Source of the DNA: Strix aluco
Taxonomy: Eukaryota; Chordata; Aves; Strigiformes; Strigidae
Length of the DNA stretch: 64,000 nucleotides
Assembly: GCF_031877795.1 (NCBI RefSeq)
Contig: NC_133931.1
Coordinates: 23,620,264 to 23,684,263 of the forward strand
Reading direction: 5' to 3'
Part shown: positions 23,601-38,600 of the stretch, piece after piece
Numbering within the stretch: position 1 is the stretch's first letter
Layout of the letters: the number at the start of each line of letters is the position of its first letter
Notes under the pieces: generated by a model
Told to the model about the DNA's origin: nothing
What the model saw: only the letters and a program-made list of their open reading frames with translations
Database searches by the model: none
Program-made: the position numbers and the translations under genes

Positions 23601-26600
23601 TTCAACGTTACGAACTTAAGAAAGAAAAAAGATTTGTGTCACAAGACCTTTGCTGATAGTGGCAAATACACTTGATTTAGGTGCATTCTCCTTTCATTTT
23701 AAGGCAGAAGTAATAGAATATTCAAGAAACTGAAACTATTAAAAACTGTTTGGGAGTCTTCATTATACTGAAGACAGATTTCTGAAGACCAATGGAAAAA
23801 TGTTCAACTTTTACCTTCTGTTGAACTGAAGTGAGGGCGGTGGTGGTATTGAGTGTCATAGAAGTAAGATTAGGATCCATACTTACTGATTTGTCAATGG
23901 CAAAAAAAATTAATTTCTACAGATTTTGAGTCTTGTTAGCAGGATTTAAAATACAGGTGTTGGAAAGGGTACAAAACCACCTGCAGACAGTCTTCACTTC
24001 TGATGAGGTCAACAGGAAGCCTCCCAGTTCTGCCAGATTCAGATTATGGCATACACTGCTTGCTTGGTGAGCCAAATTATAGACCAGTGAACTCCCTTTT
24101 ATTCCCCGAACACCCCCCAAAATATCCCCAAGCAGCAGTGTGGGAGCAGAAGCAGAGTCTGGTGAACTTTTATACTCCCCTTCTTCCCAGATGTGAGAAA
24201 GGTATAATGTGGGGAATTTCTAGACTGTTAGCTTATGCACATTTTTTCAAAAGTAAACATGCAGATTTCCAGCATTCAGAAGCTGTTGGATTTATGAAGG
24301 CTTTATCTCCAAATTTCTTGGCAAAGGATTTACCTTCATGTGTGTATTTTAAATTGCTAAGGACCTCAGTGGTGTGCAATGGCTAGAATATAACAATGAT
24401 GCAATGATTATATTCTCAACAGTGGGAAATAATATTTTGCAAAAGTTTGCATGTTATATCTCATGGAAAAATCATTGTTTGAGGCAATAGTGCATTCAAA
24501 CAATGTTAGCACTGATAAGTACAAGCTTACTTTGTATTTTTTCTCTCTGTAGGAAGAATGCTTAGCCACAGATGATATGCTTGTGGACTACTTTAATGAA
24601 TTTTTGAGTCTTCCAGTAAGTACCTTACAGAAATCCCTCGCAAAATACAAGAAACACTAAAATTAATAGTAAGGTAATCCACCTGCAACGTGGCAACTTC
24701 ACCCAACTTTCTTTTAGTAGTCTTGGCCCTGATTATCCCTGTTCTCTTCCATCCCCATGCCTCACACCTGTACTCTTTTGCAAGGTATCACAGACCTTTC
24801 CACAGTGTCATTCATGGCTTCTGTGGGGTCTCCCAGCCAATCCAACCCAGAGCAGCCCCACAGCCTGTCCCTCTCCCAAAGCACTGCAGTCCAACGGGCT
24901 GAACTATGAGAACATTTCTGCAACTTGCTTGGTAGGAACTACCACCAGCATTAGGAAGGGGCAGAATATTTCTTGATGCTCCTTGGACCTAAGAATATGG
25001 TGCAGCCACTACTGGAATAAATTCAATTATGCTTCAGGCTACCAAACTCAACTAGACATAGATGTGCTTTCCAAGTCGCATCACAGATTTGTGTAGAAGT
25101 ACACATAACAGGAGTTGCAGAACAAAGGATGGTAGAACTGGCTCCCTATGTTTTTTATCTTAAAATAGAATCTGGAGGTATTAACTCTATATCAGAGTGT
25201 GGGTTTTGTGCATAGCAGCAATATTGACTCTCAGGAGCTCAGCCTTTAGATGCTTTCATCACACTGCAAGATTCCTAAGAATAATTTTCACAAAGCTTGG
25301 GAGACACAGATGGAAGAAAATGTGAGAGGGTGTTTTTTTTTCTCTTTCTTTTTTTTTTTTTCTTTCCCTCCTTGCAGCTGCTTTAGGATATCTTCCTAAA
25401 TCTAAGCCTAACTATGTAGCTTTTAAACCCAGGCCTCCTTCCATGTGGCAGATTGTTCTTAGCACAGGAATACCATCCTCCATGCTTTTGCTGCTTATTT
25501 GGAAACTATGCTTCAAGTTTTTCCCAAATCACAGAAGATGAGGTGGGTAAGAAGTTCAACCTGCTTAGTCTCTGGTTCTCCTTGGACATGCACAGATTTC
25601 AGGACATCTATTAGAGGCCAAAATTCTTACTGGCTTCAGAGGGCTCCTCAGCCCACAGTCCTGGCGCAGCTCAGCAGCTCTGAACTGCAGCAATTGCCCA
25701 GGTGCTCCTGACAGCTCTGGAAGCCCACAGAAGAGTTCACAGACACTCCTGAGTAAACACTGTTCTATGCTGGCAATCTTGATAGGTTTCTAGGATGACA
25801 AACGGTCTCTCTTCTATATGCTTACATATCTTCATGAAAACAGCTGCTTTGTTAGCTATTTTTATCTGTAATGTTCTCATAATTGTTTTTATTTTCTCTT
25901 TGATCTTTTCCTGAGGATTTACCCTCTTCAGGATTAAGTTCTATTAATGCCTTGAGTTCTGTGGTTTGAATACCTTATATTCCCAATTTCCATCTCCTTC
26001 TCAGAAGGATTCTACTAAAACACCAGATTGAAATTTCCATTGCTTTATTCTTGTTGTGGTTATATGCTGTTGCCTGGGAACAGTATTACCCAGGTGTGCT
26101 AGTAGTTAGGCAACAAGTTAAACTGAAAATATTGTGTGATTTGATACAAGAAATCAGGGGTAGCATATGCTTATTTTAAGAGACTGCCTCTGCGTTGATT
26201 TATAATGCACCACTAGTGTATGGAAAATTGTATCACTGGAGACTTGCTATAGCAGCAGCAGATTTTTTTTTTGCTTTGATTTACAGTATATCCTTTAAGT
26301 GATCCTGTTGTTATAATAACATTCAACGCAATCTGACATGAATAGGCACTCCAAAGATCTACGTACTGTAATGAAGGATAGTTTGTACAGAAAATATTTC
26401 TGAAAGATAAAATAATACAAAAAACCCTGTGAGGGCACTTGTCATCAATAGTACAGTGATTTCACAGTAGCAGAAACCAATTACATGACATAAAAATGAG
26501 TTACACCTTCCTCAGTAACTAATCTAAAATGAAAGAGTTAAGAGAAACATTGGTCTGGATACATTTCCATTTCTAGCTGGTCAAGCATCCCTAGAATACA

Positions 26601-29600
26601 AATCTTTGATCCCTGTATTTAAAAATCCAAGACTGTGTTTAACCAGGAATGAAAATTTAGAAGTCAGAAATTGCCATCCAGCTCAGTGTTGGTGTCAGCA
26701 AGAAATTGCAGTAATGTCAACTTGTTTCTCCTGCACTCTACAAGCTGCCTGCTATTCGTTCCACCCCAAGTCCATGCTGGGGCCTTACCCTCATTTTCCA
26801 GTTACCAGTGATCCTGATGAAGACACACTCCTCCTCTTTGCAACCTTAAGAAGTTGTACTAGAGACAAAAGAGTTAACTGCACCTCGGTTGAAGCATATT
26901 CAGGAGATGACATTCTTGATGGCGACTCCCTGGCTGTGGGTTTCCTTTGCAGCAGAAAGATACAACGTGACCACAATTTTATCAACTTCAGATTTGAAGA
27001 CTACTTCTTTTGAAAGTTGTTTTCACTATAAAGCTCTCGGCTGAGTAGTCTGGCATCTAGGATTTGATGCAGGTGATGATTCTGAAAACAGTTAAAGACC
27101 AAGTAATAAAGTTTGGGCCAATCGGCCTTTCTGAAAACAGAATGGTCCTGAAAACCTAGTGCTGTCAAGAGTAAAACCAGGACTGATCTATGAGTATCAG
27201 ATGACAGAAGGCAGAAAGCAAAAGGCAATCCACTCTGCTGCACAGTTCAAGCCATTCTCTGTTTTGAAGATGGTTGTGAATAATTCGATGCATCAATGCA
27301 TCAATTCAAGGTATCAGTGCATGGTCATTAGTTTCCTCTTGCTTTTTCCAGGTGTGTGGAGGGAGACTGCAGGTGCCAATACAACCTCACTTAAAAAGGC
27401 TTTTACATAAGTAAAGCCCTACATGCATGTTATGCTGAGACTTACCCAGGACTAAAACGTGCTTGATATCTTTGACATTCAAGGAAGCAAAAGAAGCATT
27501 CCTGACTTCTTTTCTTATTGCTAGTGAGTTTACTCAAAATGTTCTTCTCTCTTAATTAGCTTGTGATATGTGAATGTGACTTGTGTCTTACTCATCAATG
27601 GAAGGGAAATCCTGGATGCATTAAAGTCAATGGGAGATTTGCCATTGACCATGTGCAGTGTGAATTTTCCAAGCACTTCACAGAGCTGCTCAAATTCTCG
27701 TCTCGTCTGGACTCTCACTGACATTTATTTATGATACACACATACCCATCTTAATGAAATTTTGGCGAAGTTCCTGGGTGAGGTCTCTATTCATTCCCAC
27801 CCTTTCAGGGCTTTAACCTGAGAGGCAGCCAAACTGTGGTCATTCTGTTTCTCTTGGGATCAAACTACATTATTTGGGGTGGGATGTGGTGAGCATATTT
27901 ACACATTTGTTAAGTGTATCTGAAGTTAAGTATATCTGAAAACTGTTAAGGCAAAGAACAGTGAGATTTATATGTCTGATATCCTGGCAACATGGTGATG
28001 GATGCTGTTTTGGTTTCTGTTTTGGGAGGACTGAGGGAAATGTGTCTTCCCTTCAGTTAAGTGTATAACTTCAGGTTTCAGAATTCTGTATTCTATTTAT
28101 TCTTCAGCTGAAACCATATCTGATGTGCATTTGACAGCTAAGAAATTTTTTTGCTGTCTAAAATGTACATGCAATTGTTTATTTATGTAATAGTATTGCT
28201 GTACTGCAGTCTGAAAACAGCTTTTTGTTGTTTGCCTGGAGATTTTTTTCTGAAGCTGAGATTACTACACTGGGTTACATTGGTTGTACTGGGTTCAAGA
28301 GAATTGCCTGTGAGTGAAACAGATTGCAAAATCTGTAGACTTCTTATTTGTTGGTATTCTCAAGTCCTTGTTGATCCTATTTATTGTGCTAAATTGATAA
28401 TGTATGAATCCCCAGCTTCAAGGCTCCTGCCAAACCTGATTTATTTTTTCTTAACATCTTGAGGTATAATTTGGCTCTGGAGTTTTCCCTCTCTATCTTC
28501 AAAGGATCAAAAATTGGCCCAAACTAGAGAGAGAATGATACACTTAATCTTTGGTTAGTGTATTTTACTTGTCTGTAAAAAGTGAAAGCACTTGCCAAAT
28601 GTGGGGTAAGAAAGACATTTCTTAGTATATTAGATTGGCACGGATAATTTTTCCCCCTTCCTTTACAGTGTAGGACATCATCTACTCCATAACATAGGCA
28701 TTTTCACTGAAGGGTTTCCTCGTGATTGCAATGACCTAGAATATTGGTGGTGCCATAAACCTCTCTCATTTATTGTCCTGTGAAACACTGTAGGATTTTA
28801 CAGCACCTGGCTTCTGTGGGAAAGGTTTTAAGTTTGCTACAGGGTATTGAATGTTTTTTGGGGGTTTTTTGCTTGTTTTGTCTGTTTTGTTTTTTTTTTT
28901 TTTTTGTGGCTTGTAATGTGTGGGAATGGTTAGACTGTGTTTTGCTCCAAAGTTCTTCACATACTGAAAGGGAAATGGATTGACTGATCCTCTCCCCTGT
29001 ACTGTAACTGGGAAAATATTTCCTACAAGAAATCAGGTTAATTTTTTTGTGTTCACATCTGATTTTTGTTATAATATTATCACTTTTATTTTTGTGGTGG
29101 GGATGAGTTAAGAAGGTCAGGACTTTACCTCTTTTATTATGCTTATGAAAGCATTCTGATTTATCATTCTAGTTTTCTTAAGTAAGCAAGTGAAATATGC
29201 TTCTCCAGAAAGGTTTTAACTATTCTAAAATGCTTTTATATGATAGTTTGATGAGATGCTCTATCTGGTAGAATATGGGATTTGTATAGAATCATAGATT
29301 ACCCAGGCTGGAAGGGGCTTTGGGGAGGTCTGTAGTCCGGCTTCCTGCTCAAAGCAGGGTCAGTGCTTTAGTACTGAGACCAGGTTGTTTGGCACTTTCT
29401 CCAGCTGGTCTTGAAAACCTCCAACGAGTGATTTCATAGTCTCTCTGGACAGTCTGTTTCAATGCTAATCATCCCACAGTCACCTTTTTCTTATATCCAG
29501 TTGAGACCTCTATCATTTCAGTGTATGATCGTGGTGTCTTGTCCTACCACCACATATCTTCTTGAAATGCCTGGCTCTACCTTCTCAGTAACTGCCTTGC

Positions 29601-32600
29601 AAGTACTGTAAGACTGCTGATAGGGTCTGCCAGAGCTGTCTCTTCTTTGGGCTAAACAAGCCCTCTTCCTTCAGTGTCTCCTCACAGGGCAAGTGCTCAG
29701 CCTATGACCATCTCAGTGTTCTTCTGCTGGACTGAGTCAAATATATGAACATTCTTCTTGTACTGGGAACCCAAAACTGGATGCACTATTCCAGATGTAG
29801 TCTTACTACTGTCAAGTAAGAGGATCTACTGGCTACTTTCTGACTGATACAAGGAGTATGCATGTCTCTTGATGTTCCTGGGGATAGGTAACCACATCTT
29901 GGTCCAAAACCCAAATGTCGGGACTAGAACCACCTTTTTCAGTCAAGTATGTAGTGTATGAAGTCTTAACCTTCTTATCCCATCAGTGTATGTTCTTTTG
30001 TTCCATTAGTATATTTATTTGTCTTATAAATGATTTGTAGTCAGAATCCAAAAATAGCAATACACTTCACACTTTAAAAATTGTCACTACCATCTGTTTC
30101 ACTACATAAAGATGCTGTATGTTTTCTGTTCAGTTAATTAGAATATGTGCTGAAAAATCTAGATTTAGAGTAAGTTACCAAAGGGTAAAAGTAGATGTGT
30201 GTGATAAACTAATGTTGTCTTTGCTTAGTTTTCAAGTTGAAAAACATGGAACTGATCATGTCTAGTCACATAGCCTTGTATTATGGAATTTGCGCTTTGT
30301 TTGCTTTTTTCCACAAGCAAGAGCATTTCAAATTCTGAGAGACTGAAGCATCTTGTTTCTTAGTGTACTTTCTTCTGTTTCTTTTTTAAAAACATGAAAA
30401 AAGAAATAACAAAGAATACCTTTGGAGGTTATTAAGGTTGCACAGTTAGTCACTTAAAAGCTGATAGCAGCCCAAATTAAGTTTGAAAATAAATGAAATG
30501 TACACATAGCAAACTGGGAGAAGGTCTGAATGAAGTGTAGAGAAATCTACTACACATAAAAGGCTCTTTAAAATGCTGGTCAGTACATTTGGAGAAAAAA
30601 ACCACTAAAACCTACAGAGTACCCTGGAGAAAATTAAAGCCAAAAGAGGCACAAGGTGTCAGAGAACAAAAACCAAGCCATGATTTCAACTGAAGTTAGG
30701 TAACTAAACAGACTAATGCAACTCACTGCATGGCTCTGAGCAGTGACAATCTGATGTCACAGACACTAATCATACACTTAAAGCTCTCACATGCTACGTG
30801 CTTTGCCAGGCTGAGCCTCCACAGTGAGACATTATAGGATAACTAGGGAATATTGTAACCACATGTTGCAACCACATGGTTTGATCCTGGGCATTGCTCT
30901 ACAAGACATTGATCAACAAGGGGTCTTCAAAGTAGCTGACACTGACATGGTTACTTTGGACTTACATAGGTGTGAAGAAGAATAAAACTGATCAGTAATA
31001 TATTTCTATATTATATGTAGCAGGCATTCAGCATACTTGAATTGTGTCTATGCGTGTATATATGTGATATATGAAAATGTTCAAGGAAATGAAAAATACA
31101 GCGCTTGAAAAAATAAAATAATCTTATTAAGTGCAGGGGAATGACAACTGTACAAACACCAGGTGGGATCCTGTCTGGAACAAAGCCAAAAAGAATTTTG
31201 GTGCTGGGTCTTGACGTGGCCAGGATTTTCTTCAGTTCTTAAATACAGCATGCCTAATTGTCTTCCAGCTCACTGTGAAGATGCTTATATGCTTGGGTTG
31301 TATATAATCTCATATTCATAACTGTCTTGGGTATCTCCCATTACATGTGTAAAATCCATCCCTATTTTCCCTCTTCATGTCAAGTAAAAGAATTTGAAAG
31401 ATAGTCTTTTAGGGAAATACCTAGTAGCAGAGCTCAAAAGATGAAAGTGACTTTTAATGTGTATGCATGCAGTGATTTTTTTGGAGTTCACGAAAAGTTA
31501 CAATTACATAGCTGAAGTTAAAGTTTGGTCTACCTCATGCATTACACAGTATCTGACTGAACTAGGGACGTGTAATAAAACTTACTACAGGCCCTAGGTT
31601 TTGGTTGGTGTTTGACCTACAAGTAACAATATGGTGAAAACCTCTCCTACATATGGAAATCTTCAGATTCATCCTCCTCAAATGCATCTCACATTTAAAG
31701 GGTCAGCTTCACTGCTAATCTTTTCAAGCCTTGATTGTTTGTGGTAATGAATGAGAGAACAACACTGGAGATCTGATCCAGTAGGTAAGTAGTCCCCTTC
31801 AGAACAGTTACTGAAGTCACTGTGAATTATATATTCCAGACATCTGTGTACTGGATCTATTATTCACATGTGAAAAAGAACAGTCTGTGATCTAGAATGA
31901 GTTAAATTCTTGACAATTAAGCATAGCTGAGGCAAAAAGTAGGAATGCTTTGGAAAGCTATACAGTGAAGAGGCTAAAGAACAAGAATACAGAAAAAATA
32001 CTATTCCAGGCCCTGAACATAAACTACATCAGGCAAGAGAATGAAGCCTCATAATACCAACTTGCATTCTGTAGGATGCTTCAATACTTTAAAAACTAAC
32101 TTTCTTAAATGAAAGAGTTCCCTTATTACAATGTTACAAACTTTCCAAACTTCTTTTGTAGACTTTTGCCCAGCCAGTTAAGTTTAACTCTGACTTTGGG
32201 GTTTTTGAAGTAGTTAATGATGCCTCACAACGCCTGGAAGGCCAGCTGAAAAAAATTCTACATGATCAGAAACCTCCAAATCCCATTTATGATGTTTTAA
32301 GGAAAGCGAAGAATGACGGGCAGCTCTCCAAAATGTGCAGCGCTTCTCCAACATTCAATATTGATCCAAATTACAACACTATGGTAAGCATCTTATAGCC
32401 CCTGAGTTTATATTTAGATCTTACTGTAGAGATACTGGCAGTAGTTATTGTTGTGTTTGGCTTGGTAGCTTGGGAAAAATGTTAATTTATGTTAGGAAAA
32501 CATAATGATGGGCCAAATTATGCCCTGAAATGCACATGTGTCTAGCAGACAAGTGAATGGAATTACAGATGTACATCCTGTAGCACAGAATTTTGAAGAT

Positions 32601-35600
32601 TCTGTAGGGCAGGATTCAGTTGTGTGGTCTGAATACTTTTTAATATTAAAAGAAAAAATATTATGACAACAGTTACTTTACTAGTGATCCCTGGAATGTG
32701 CAAATTGACTGAAACTAATGCATCTCAGTCTTTCCTTATTAATTAATTTCCTTGTGTGGCTATGAGCTCATCTGTGGTCTGGCAACACATAAGTCTCTCT
32801 TCCATTAATTCCCAAAGGGTTTACATGGTTAGCATCAATTGAAATGGCCAGAGAAAATAATATTTGGCAACAAGAAAGCTAAACTAATGGAAAGATAGGT
32901 TGGATTTTAGAAAAAAATTCTTGTTTCAGTCTTTCTCAGACACTATAGTTTTTGGTACTCTTACCTATTTACTTTCAGGGCTTTCTTCAGCACCAAATTA
33001 GGCAGGTTAAAATCAGGAGTTAAAGCACCGTATGCACCTGAGAAAATACAAGACTGTATAATTAGTTGTGGGAGTTTACCTTTAAACAACAACTTTAGAG
33101 GAGAAAAAATATTTCACTGGGATACTTGGTTTATTCCTTTCTTGCTTACTCTGCATTGGTGTGACTGATGTGACTTCAGTTCATTTCATTCAAGGCCAGT
33201 CTAAGGTCTTGCTACATTTTTAGAGGCGGCTGCTCTAAATTATGTCATAGCTGGAAAGCTGAGAGAAAAGCAGGGAGTTGTAACAGACTGTTGCTTTGCC
33301 TGATATAAGCTTAATGATTTTCAGAAAAGAAAACAATGTTGAGAGAGGTCAAAAGGCAATGATGTTTAACAAAATCATAGTAATGTGTGTTTGCAATTAT
33401 CTGCATCTAAACTGGACAAATGCTACAACAGGACAAGGCTCACAGACATCCCCACCATGTTAAATAATTATTTTCACAAATACTTTGCTTGAGAACACAA
33501 AAGCAGAAGAGCTATTCTCGATTTCTTTCTTGGTCTCGGGATTCAACTGAGAAAATGTTGTGTGCTTGTGCAAGTGTGGCTAGCATTGCTCTCTGGGATA
33601 ACCTCACATCATTGCAACTATGGATGTCCTTTCTTGATAAACTCAGAGCCATTTCACTATTACATCTTTAATGAGGTTTGGAGCAACAGGGCTCCTGTAT
33701 TATTTAAGAACACATTTCTTTCTCTGGGCCATTTTCCATAGATGGGAAGCATTATGGCCTTTTGAGGAGCAGTACGCCTCAGTGCACTTTCTTCTCCTTT
33801 TTTGGGTAAAGGGTGATGCTTCTTCTCATTTTTGACTCCTTTACTGGACAGGTAACAGATGCCTCATCCAGTTCAGCTTGACATCTCAAGGCTGAGCTGG
33901 AACAAAATGGCCTGCAAAACAGCATAGAATCATAGAATGGTTTAGGTTGGAAGGGACCTTAAATATTTTCTAAGTTCAAACCCCTCTGCCATGGGCAGGG
34001 ACACCTTCCACTAGACCAGGTTGCTCAAAGTCTTGTCCAACCTGACCTTGAACACTTCCAGGGAGGGGGCAGCCACAGCTTCTCTGGGCAACCTGTTCCA
34101 GTGTCTCACCACCCTCACAGTGAAGAATTTCTTCCTTATATTTAATCAAAATCTACCCTCTTTCACTTTAAAGCCATAACCCCTTGTCCTATCACTACAT
34201 GCCCTTGTAAAAAATTGCCAAAAAATGCTACTGCAACTGCACAAGGTGAAAGAAGTCAGCTTTATTCATTATACTACACTATGACTGAACCAGAAGAAAT
34301 CATCCCAGGCCAACTGCATCAAGTAGTTCAGTTCAAATCAAATAGGATTTGATCCTTCAGGCATCGGGGGATGCTGCCTACTTTACTTTGACTGCTTTCT
34401 TCACACTGACTGAAGAGATTGACAGTTGCTTTGAATGTTACACTGCTACAAAAAGTCACCTTGAGTGGCCATCACTGGCACATTACTAATGAAAATGAGT
34501 TATGATTGAAGAATCCTAGTAGGCCTTTCAGGCTACAGCTTGAATTTAAACACATCTTGCTTAAGAAATACACCCAGTGGTATTTTTCTCTGTATTTTAC
34601 TTCCCTCTTAGATTGTTACAAATTTAAGCAATTTTCTCGCAAGTGTGCATGCACACTTACAAATTATTGATATGGAAGTAAGTATCTTCTTATCAATAGT
34701 CAAAATCAACTTATTGTGAAATATATTAAGAAAAAATCCTGTGAAGTTGGGTAGAATTGATCACAACTATGGAAAGAAACTGGCTGGCATCCCACATACC
34801 TTACTTCAGAGAAACCCCAGTTCAGCAAAGCACTTAAGTATGTGTTTAACTTTAATCAAGGGAAGTTAAACACATGCTTAAACTTAAACACGTGCTAAAA
34901 GGTTTGCTGGATTGGGTCCCAGCAAGGCCTAAGGCTCACTGGGTAAGGAAGCTAACCAAGGTAACAAGGGCCATCAGATTAAATGTAGCATCTTTCTCTA
35001 GGGAAGGTGAAAGAGCAGAGATTCTTTCCTTCTGATAGTATATATAATTTTGTGTACCAGCCATGTACAGATGTGAACATGTTATGAATCATTCAGATAA
35101 AAAACTGGTCTGTGAGTCAGTAAATACATAAATATTAAATGCCAAAACAAAGAGACAATCTTCTGTATTTCAAAAAAGCTTGTCAGTTACCAAAAAGAGG
35201 CATACACTGTGTGGTTAGGAGTAATTATTCTTCATCTCCACAAATTACATTGTATGAGCCACTGCCAACATAAGCTTTCCATATTTTGAAATATTTTCTT
35301 CTCTCTAAATGAAACCACCCACTTTCTGAGTAATTCAGATTTTTTAAATCCCCTACAGATATATATGAGGCAGAAATAACTTTTGTCTCTAATGGAATAT
35401 TAGCTCATGGAAAGAAAATTTAAAATGTAATCTACATAAACTGATTATCTGATATAGCAAGTAGCATCCATCCTTGCCCAAACTTCACCTGTTTTTATGG
35501 ACAAGGGGAGTTACTGCATTCTTCCAAATCATCAGTCTCACCTTCACTAAAAGGAAAAATGCACCTCAGATAAATAAAACAGGTCATCCTCTAAGAGTGG

Positions 35601-38600
35601 AAAAAGTACGCTCTTAAAAAAAATATTAAAAATTGTGCTGTGTGTCATTTCTAAGGGAAACAGCTATGGATCACTGTTGCCTATAGTCAGATCTCGCTCT
35701 CTGTGAGAGGCCCTAGACATAGTTTTTTGGTTAGCTGGCTATGTAGCTCACTGCTCAACACCTCCCCTTCACCCCCCAAACCACTCTTTGGAGGCACCTC
35801 CTTTTCTGCTTGGATGAGGCACTGAGGTTTAGACCATCTGAGCAAAAATCTGTTACGGGCCTGATTCACAATGGATTTAGGTTTCCACTGTAAGAATTAT
35901 TGTGTGCGATGTTCCAAAATAAAGGCAGGAAAGGTGGTAACTTATTGGCCTTTTATTTGTTTCATTTTGTTTTTAATATCCACAGCGCTCTTATTCTGGG
36001 AGTATAATTTAATTTAAGGGTTCCTTATTCTTCAAATTCTTGAGGAAAAATGTAATAGTGGTTATTTATAAAATGTGATAAAGTCAGAAAAATTAGCAAT
36101 TTCCTATTGCAGAAAATTTATAAAAATCTAATTTGCATTTGGAACTGTACATTTGGAATGATTGATACACACATTATTTCTGAAGAAAAAACACTCATGA
36201 TTTGTTAAAAAAGTTGTACTCTTATAAGTGAAATCAGATTTAGACCGTTTTAGCTGTTAATAGGAAAAGTAAATTAACTCAATTGTCCCAGCATGATTAG
36301 GGCTAAACCAGATAACAAAGGTGATGTTCACTGTATATTTGTCTTCCTGAGACAATGTTTCTGTAGAAGGGGGGTGGAGAGAATCAGTTACATGGCAAAC
36401 CAAACAAGAAAGTCAAGGATACTACAAATCTTTGGCATTTCTTTTTTAATAGTGTCTTAATCGAGAACAAGCAATTCAGTGGATTAAGAAAGAAAGACTT
36501 CCAGCATTTCTAGAAAGTGACTGTTACTTTGAATACAGGTATTGCGATCTTTTATGCTGTCTCTCAGATTTAAATTTGTACATTTTCCTCTTCTGTTTAG
36601 TTCATCTTCACAGTACTCTGAATGTGTTTTCTCCCAACTCCAGTCCTGTTTGTTTAATTTCAGCATTTTAATGATCTGGATAAAGTAAAATCAGTTACTT
36701 TTTTCACTCATCATTCTGTGATTCTCCTTGACCGTGAATTACATACTATATTACACTATTATAGAGAGAATAAGAGCAGGGTTTACTGATTTCTGAATCT
36801 CTGTTCCACAGAGATATGATGGTAGCAATGCGTTTTTCTCTAATCAATATGTAAGCCATACAAGTGGAAGTTATGAATCCATGAAATCTATTTGGAGAAA
36901 ACAGACAGTCCTTTTAATTTCAGTTATTAGTTTTGTGTCTTTGGGCCCACTGTCAGACTTCTTTTTGCAAGGTTCTCTGTGGGATGCCATGGCACAGTTG
37001 GATGATTTACTGTTATACACTTGCTGTATTTTTCCAGATGTCCTTTCAGCAGATGTTCAGGAAGTTTAGTGTGCTTTTTGGGACAATCTGCCTCTACAGC
37101 CCTTAAGGTTGTGTCTAGATGCTGATAATCATAGTGTGTTTCAGGGCTCCTAAAAGAAGAGACAACCTGGCAGTACAGTTCACTAAGCTCATGTTGGCTG
37201 ATCGTAATGACAGACTAGTTACTGGGGTATAGACTTCTACATTAAAAATTTCATAATATTTTAAACTTTCAATATCCTGAAGACTGCACTTAAATTCAAG
37301 GGGAAAACTATGCAAAGAACAACCAAGCCATGAGTCCTGGTCACCATGAAAGAGTGGTCCATTTTACCTTTAGTAGCAGCCTGCTTTACATATATGTGGC
37401 CTCATGAAACACTAATTTTAATCTTCTGCTATAGCAAAGTATTTTTTTGATCAAGCTGAGTTACCCAAGAGAATTGCATAAAACTAACTTCAAGCATGTA
37501 CCTAATTTCCATTGAAATCAGTGGTTTAAGTTGCTTTCCTGAATCAGGATCAAGATAAGCTGAGATGCTAAAAGGGAAACTTATGTTTAAAGATGAAGAT
37601 ACCCCAACCCTAGAATGAAATCCTCTTTGCCCTTCAATAGTGGGGACAAATGAATCTGGGTGTTCACTCATGGTCACAGGCTCAGGCATAGGCATTGTCT
37701 TCCCTTCACATGCACCTTGGCTGCTTTTGTACTGCTTTCTGCACTACTTTTTTTGCACTGCTTTTGTCCCAGTTCTTGAGCTCAGAGCATCTTCATTATT
37801 GTCATGTGGTTCTAAGATTGCCTTTCTTGAACATCGCGAGGTTCACACTAACACAAGGTAGTACTGGAGTGCTGTTCAGTATTATGAAGTCCTCATACAG
37901 CAGCCAGCTGAACATGATAGTGCCAGGTGTCTTGTTATCATCTGAAAGTTCAATTAGTATGATCACTGCTGTGGCATTTCTGCTGGAAGATTGCTTGTAT
38001 CAGGAACAGAAAATGTACTTTCTGGTGGTGATACAGGGCTTCTGCAATCTGGGAGAATAGTTCCATTTTGGTGATCAAAATGTCCAAGGGTTTCTTGGTA
38101 GAGCTTGGATCTGCATAGATACATGCAAGATCATCCTGACAGAAATCAGTTTTATCAGTAAAGCTTGATAATGCAAAGCAGGCCATTGTCTGTAAAGCTG
38201 GTAGACTATGGAATGGCAGTACTGGTATTTACATATGTGGCAGCAGGCAAAGGGTGAAATAATAAAGTAGATCATGAAGTTCTCTGCAGTAATTTATTTT
38301 TAGATTGATCATGTTGTTTATTGCCTGTTTTGTGGAAAAATTCTTTCTCTGATTAAAAGCTAAAATCAATTCTTTTCTTGTCTCAACATTTAATTTCAGG
38401 CTAGCTAAATTGATATCACAGGTAGAATGGAGCAAGACTGGCATTAATTTCATTATAGATAGTGACTACTATCCCTGGATAAGGAAGCAAGACCCAATTT
38501 CTCCCCCTTCTGTGGAGGATGACACTTTGTTGACTATGAAGAAACTCCACGTATCGCTTGGCCAGGTAAAATAAACATGTTTAGTGGGTGCAATGTCAGG

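Larger units (their letters stand above)
24616..32161 (+). other. RGS22 intron 3
   Basis: 7546-bp intron. It contains a pyrimidine tract at 25332-25377, a possible old repeat at 27591-27665, a poly-T run at 28890-28905 and a diverged CR1 at 29286-29900. The 135-codon ORF at 26606-27013 has no family resemblance. Confidence 0.85.
32384..36452 (+). other. RGS22 intron 4
   Basis: 4069-bp intron with a CR1 copy (33923-34212), a palindromic repeat (34811-34920) and a possible related fragment (32511-32620). Confidence 0.85.

Noticed and set aside
23303-24386. Two ORFs of 117 and 127 codons in RGS22 intron 2
   Set aside because: No recognisable protein family and no exon-like borders; one overlaps an antisense ORF, typical of chance.
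25332-25377. Splice acceptor of an extra RGS22 exon
   Set aside because: Strong polypyrimidine tract and CAG, but exons 3 and 4 already join in frame and the sequence after it shows no family match.
26606-27013. 135-codon ORF in RGS22 intron 3
   Set aside because: No domain, no conserved motif, no convincing splice sites; expected by chance in several kb of intron.
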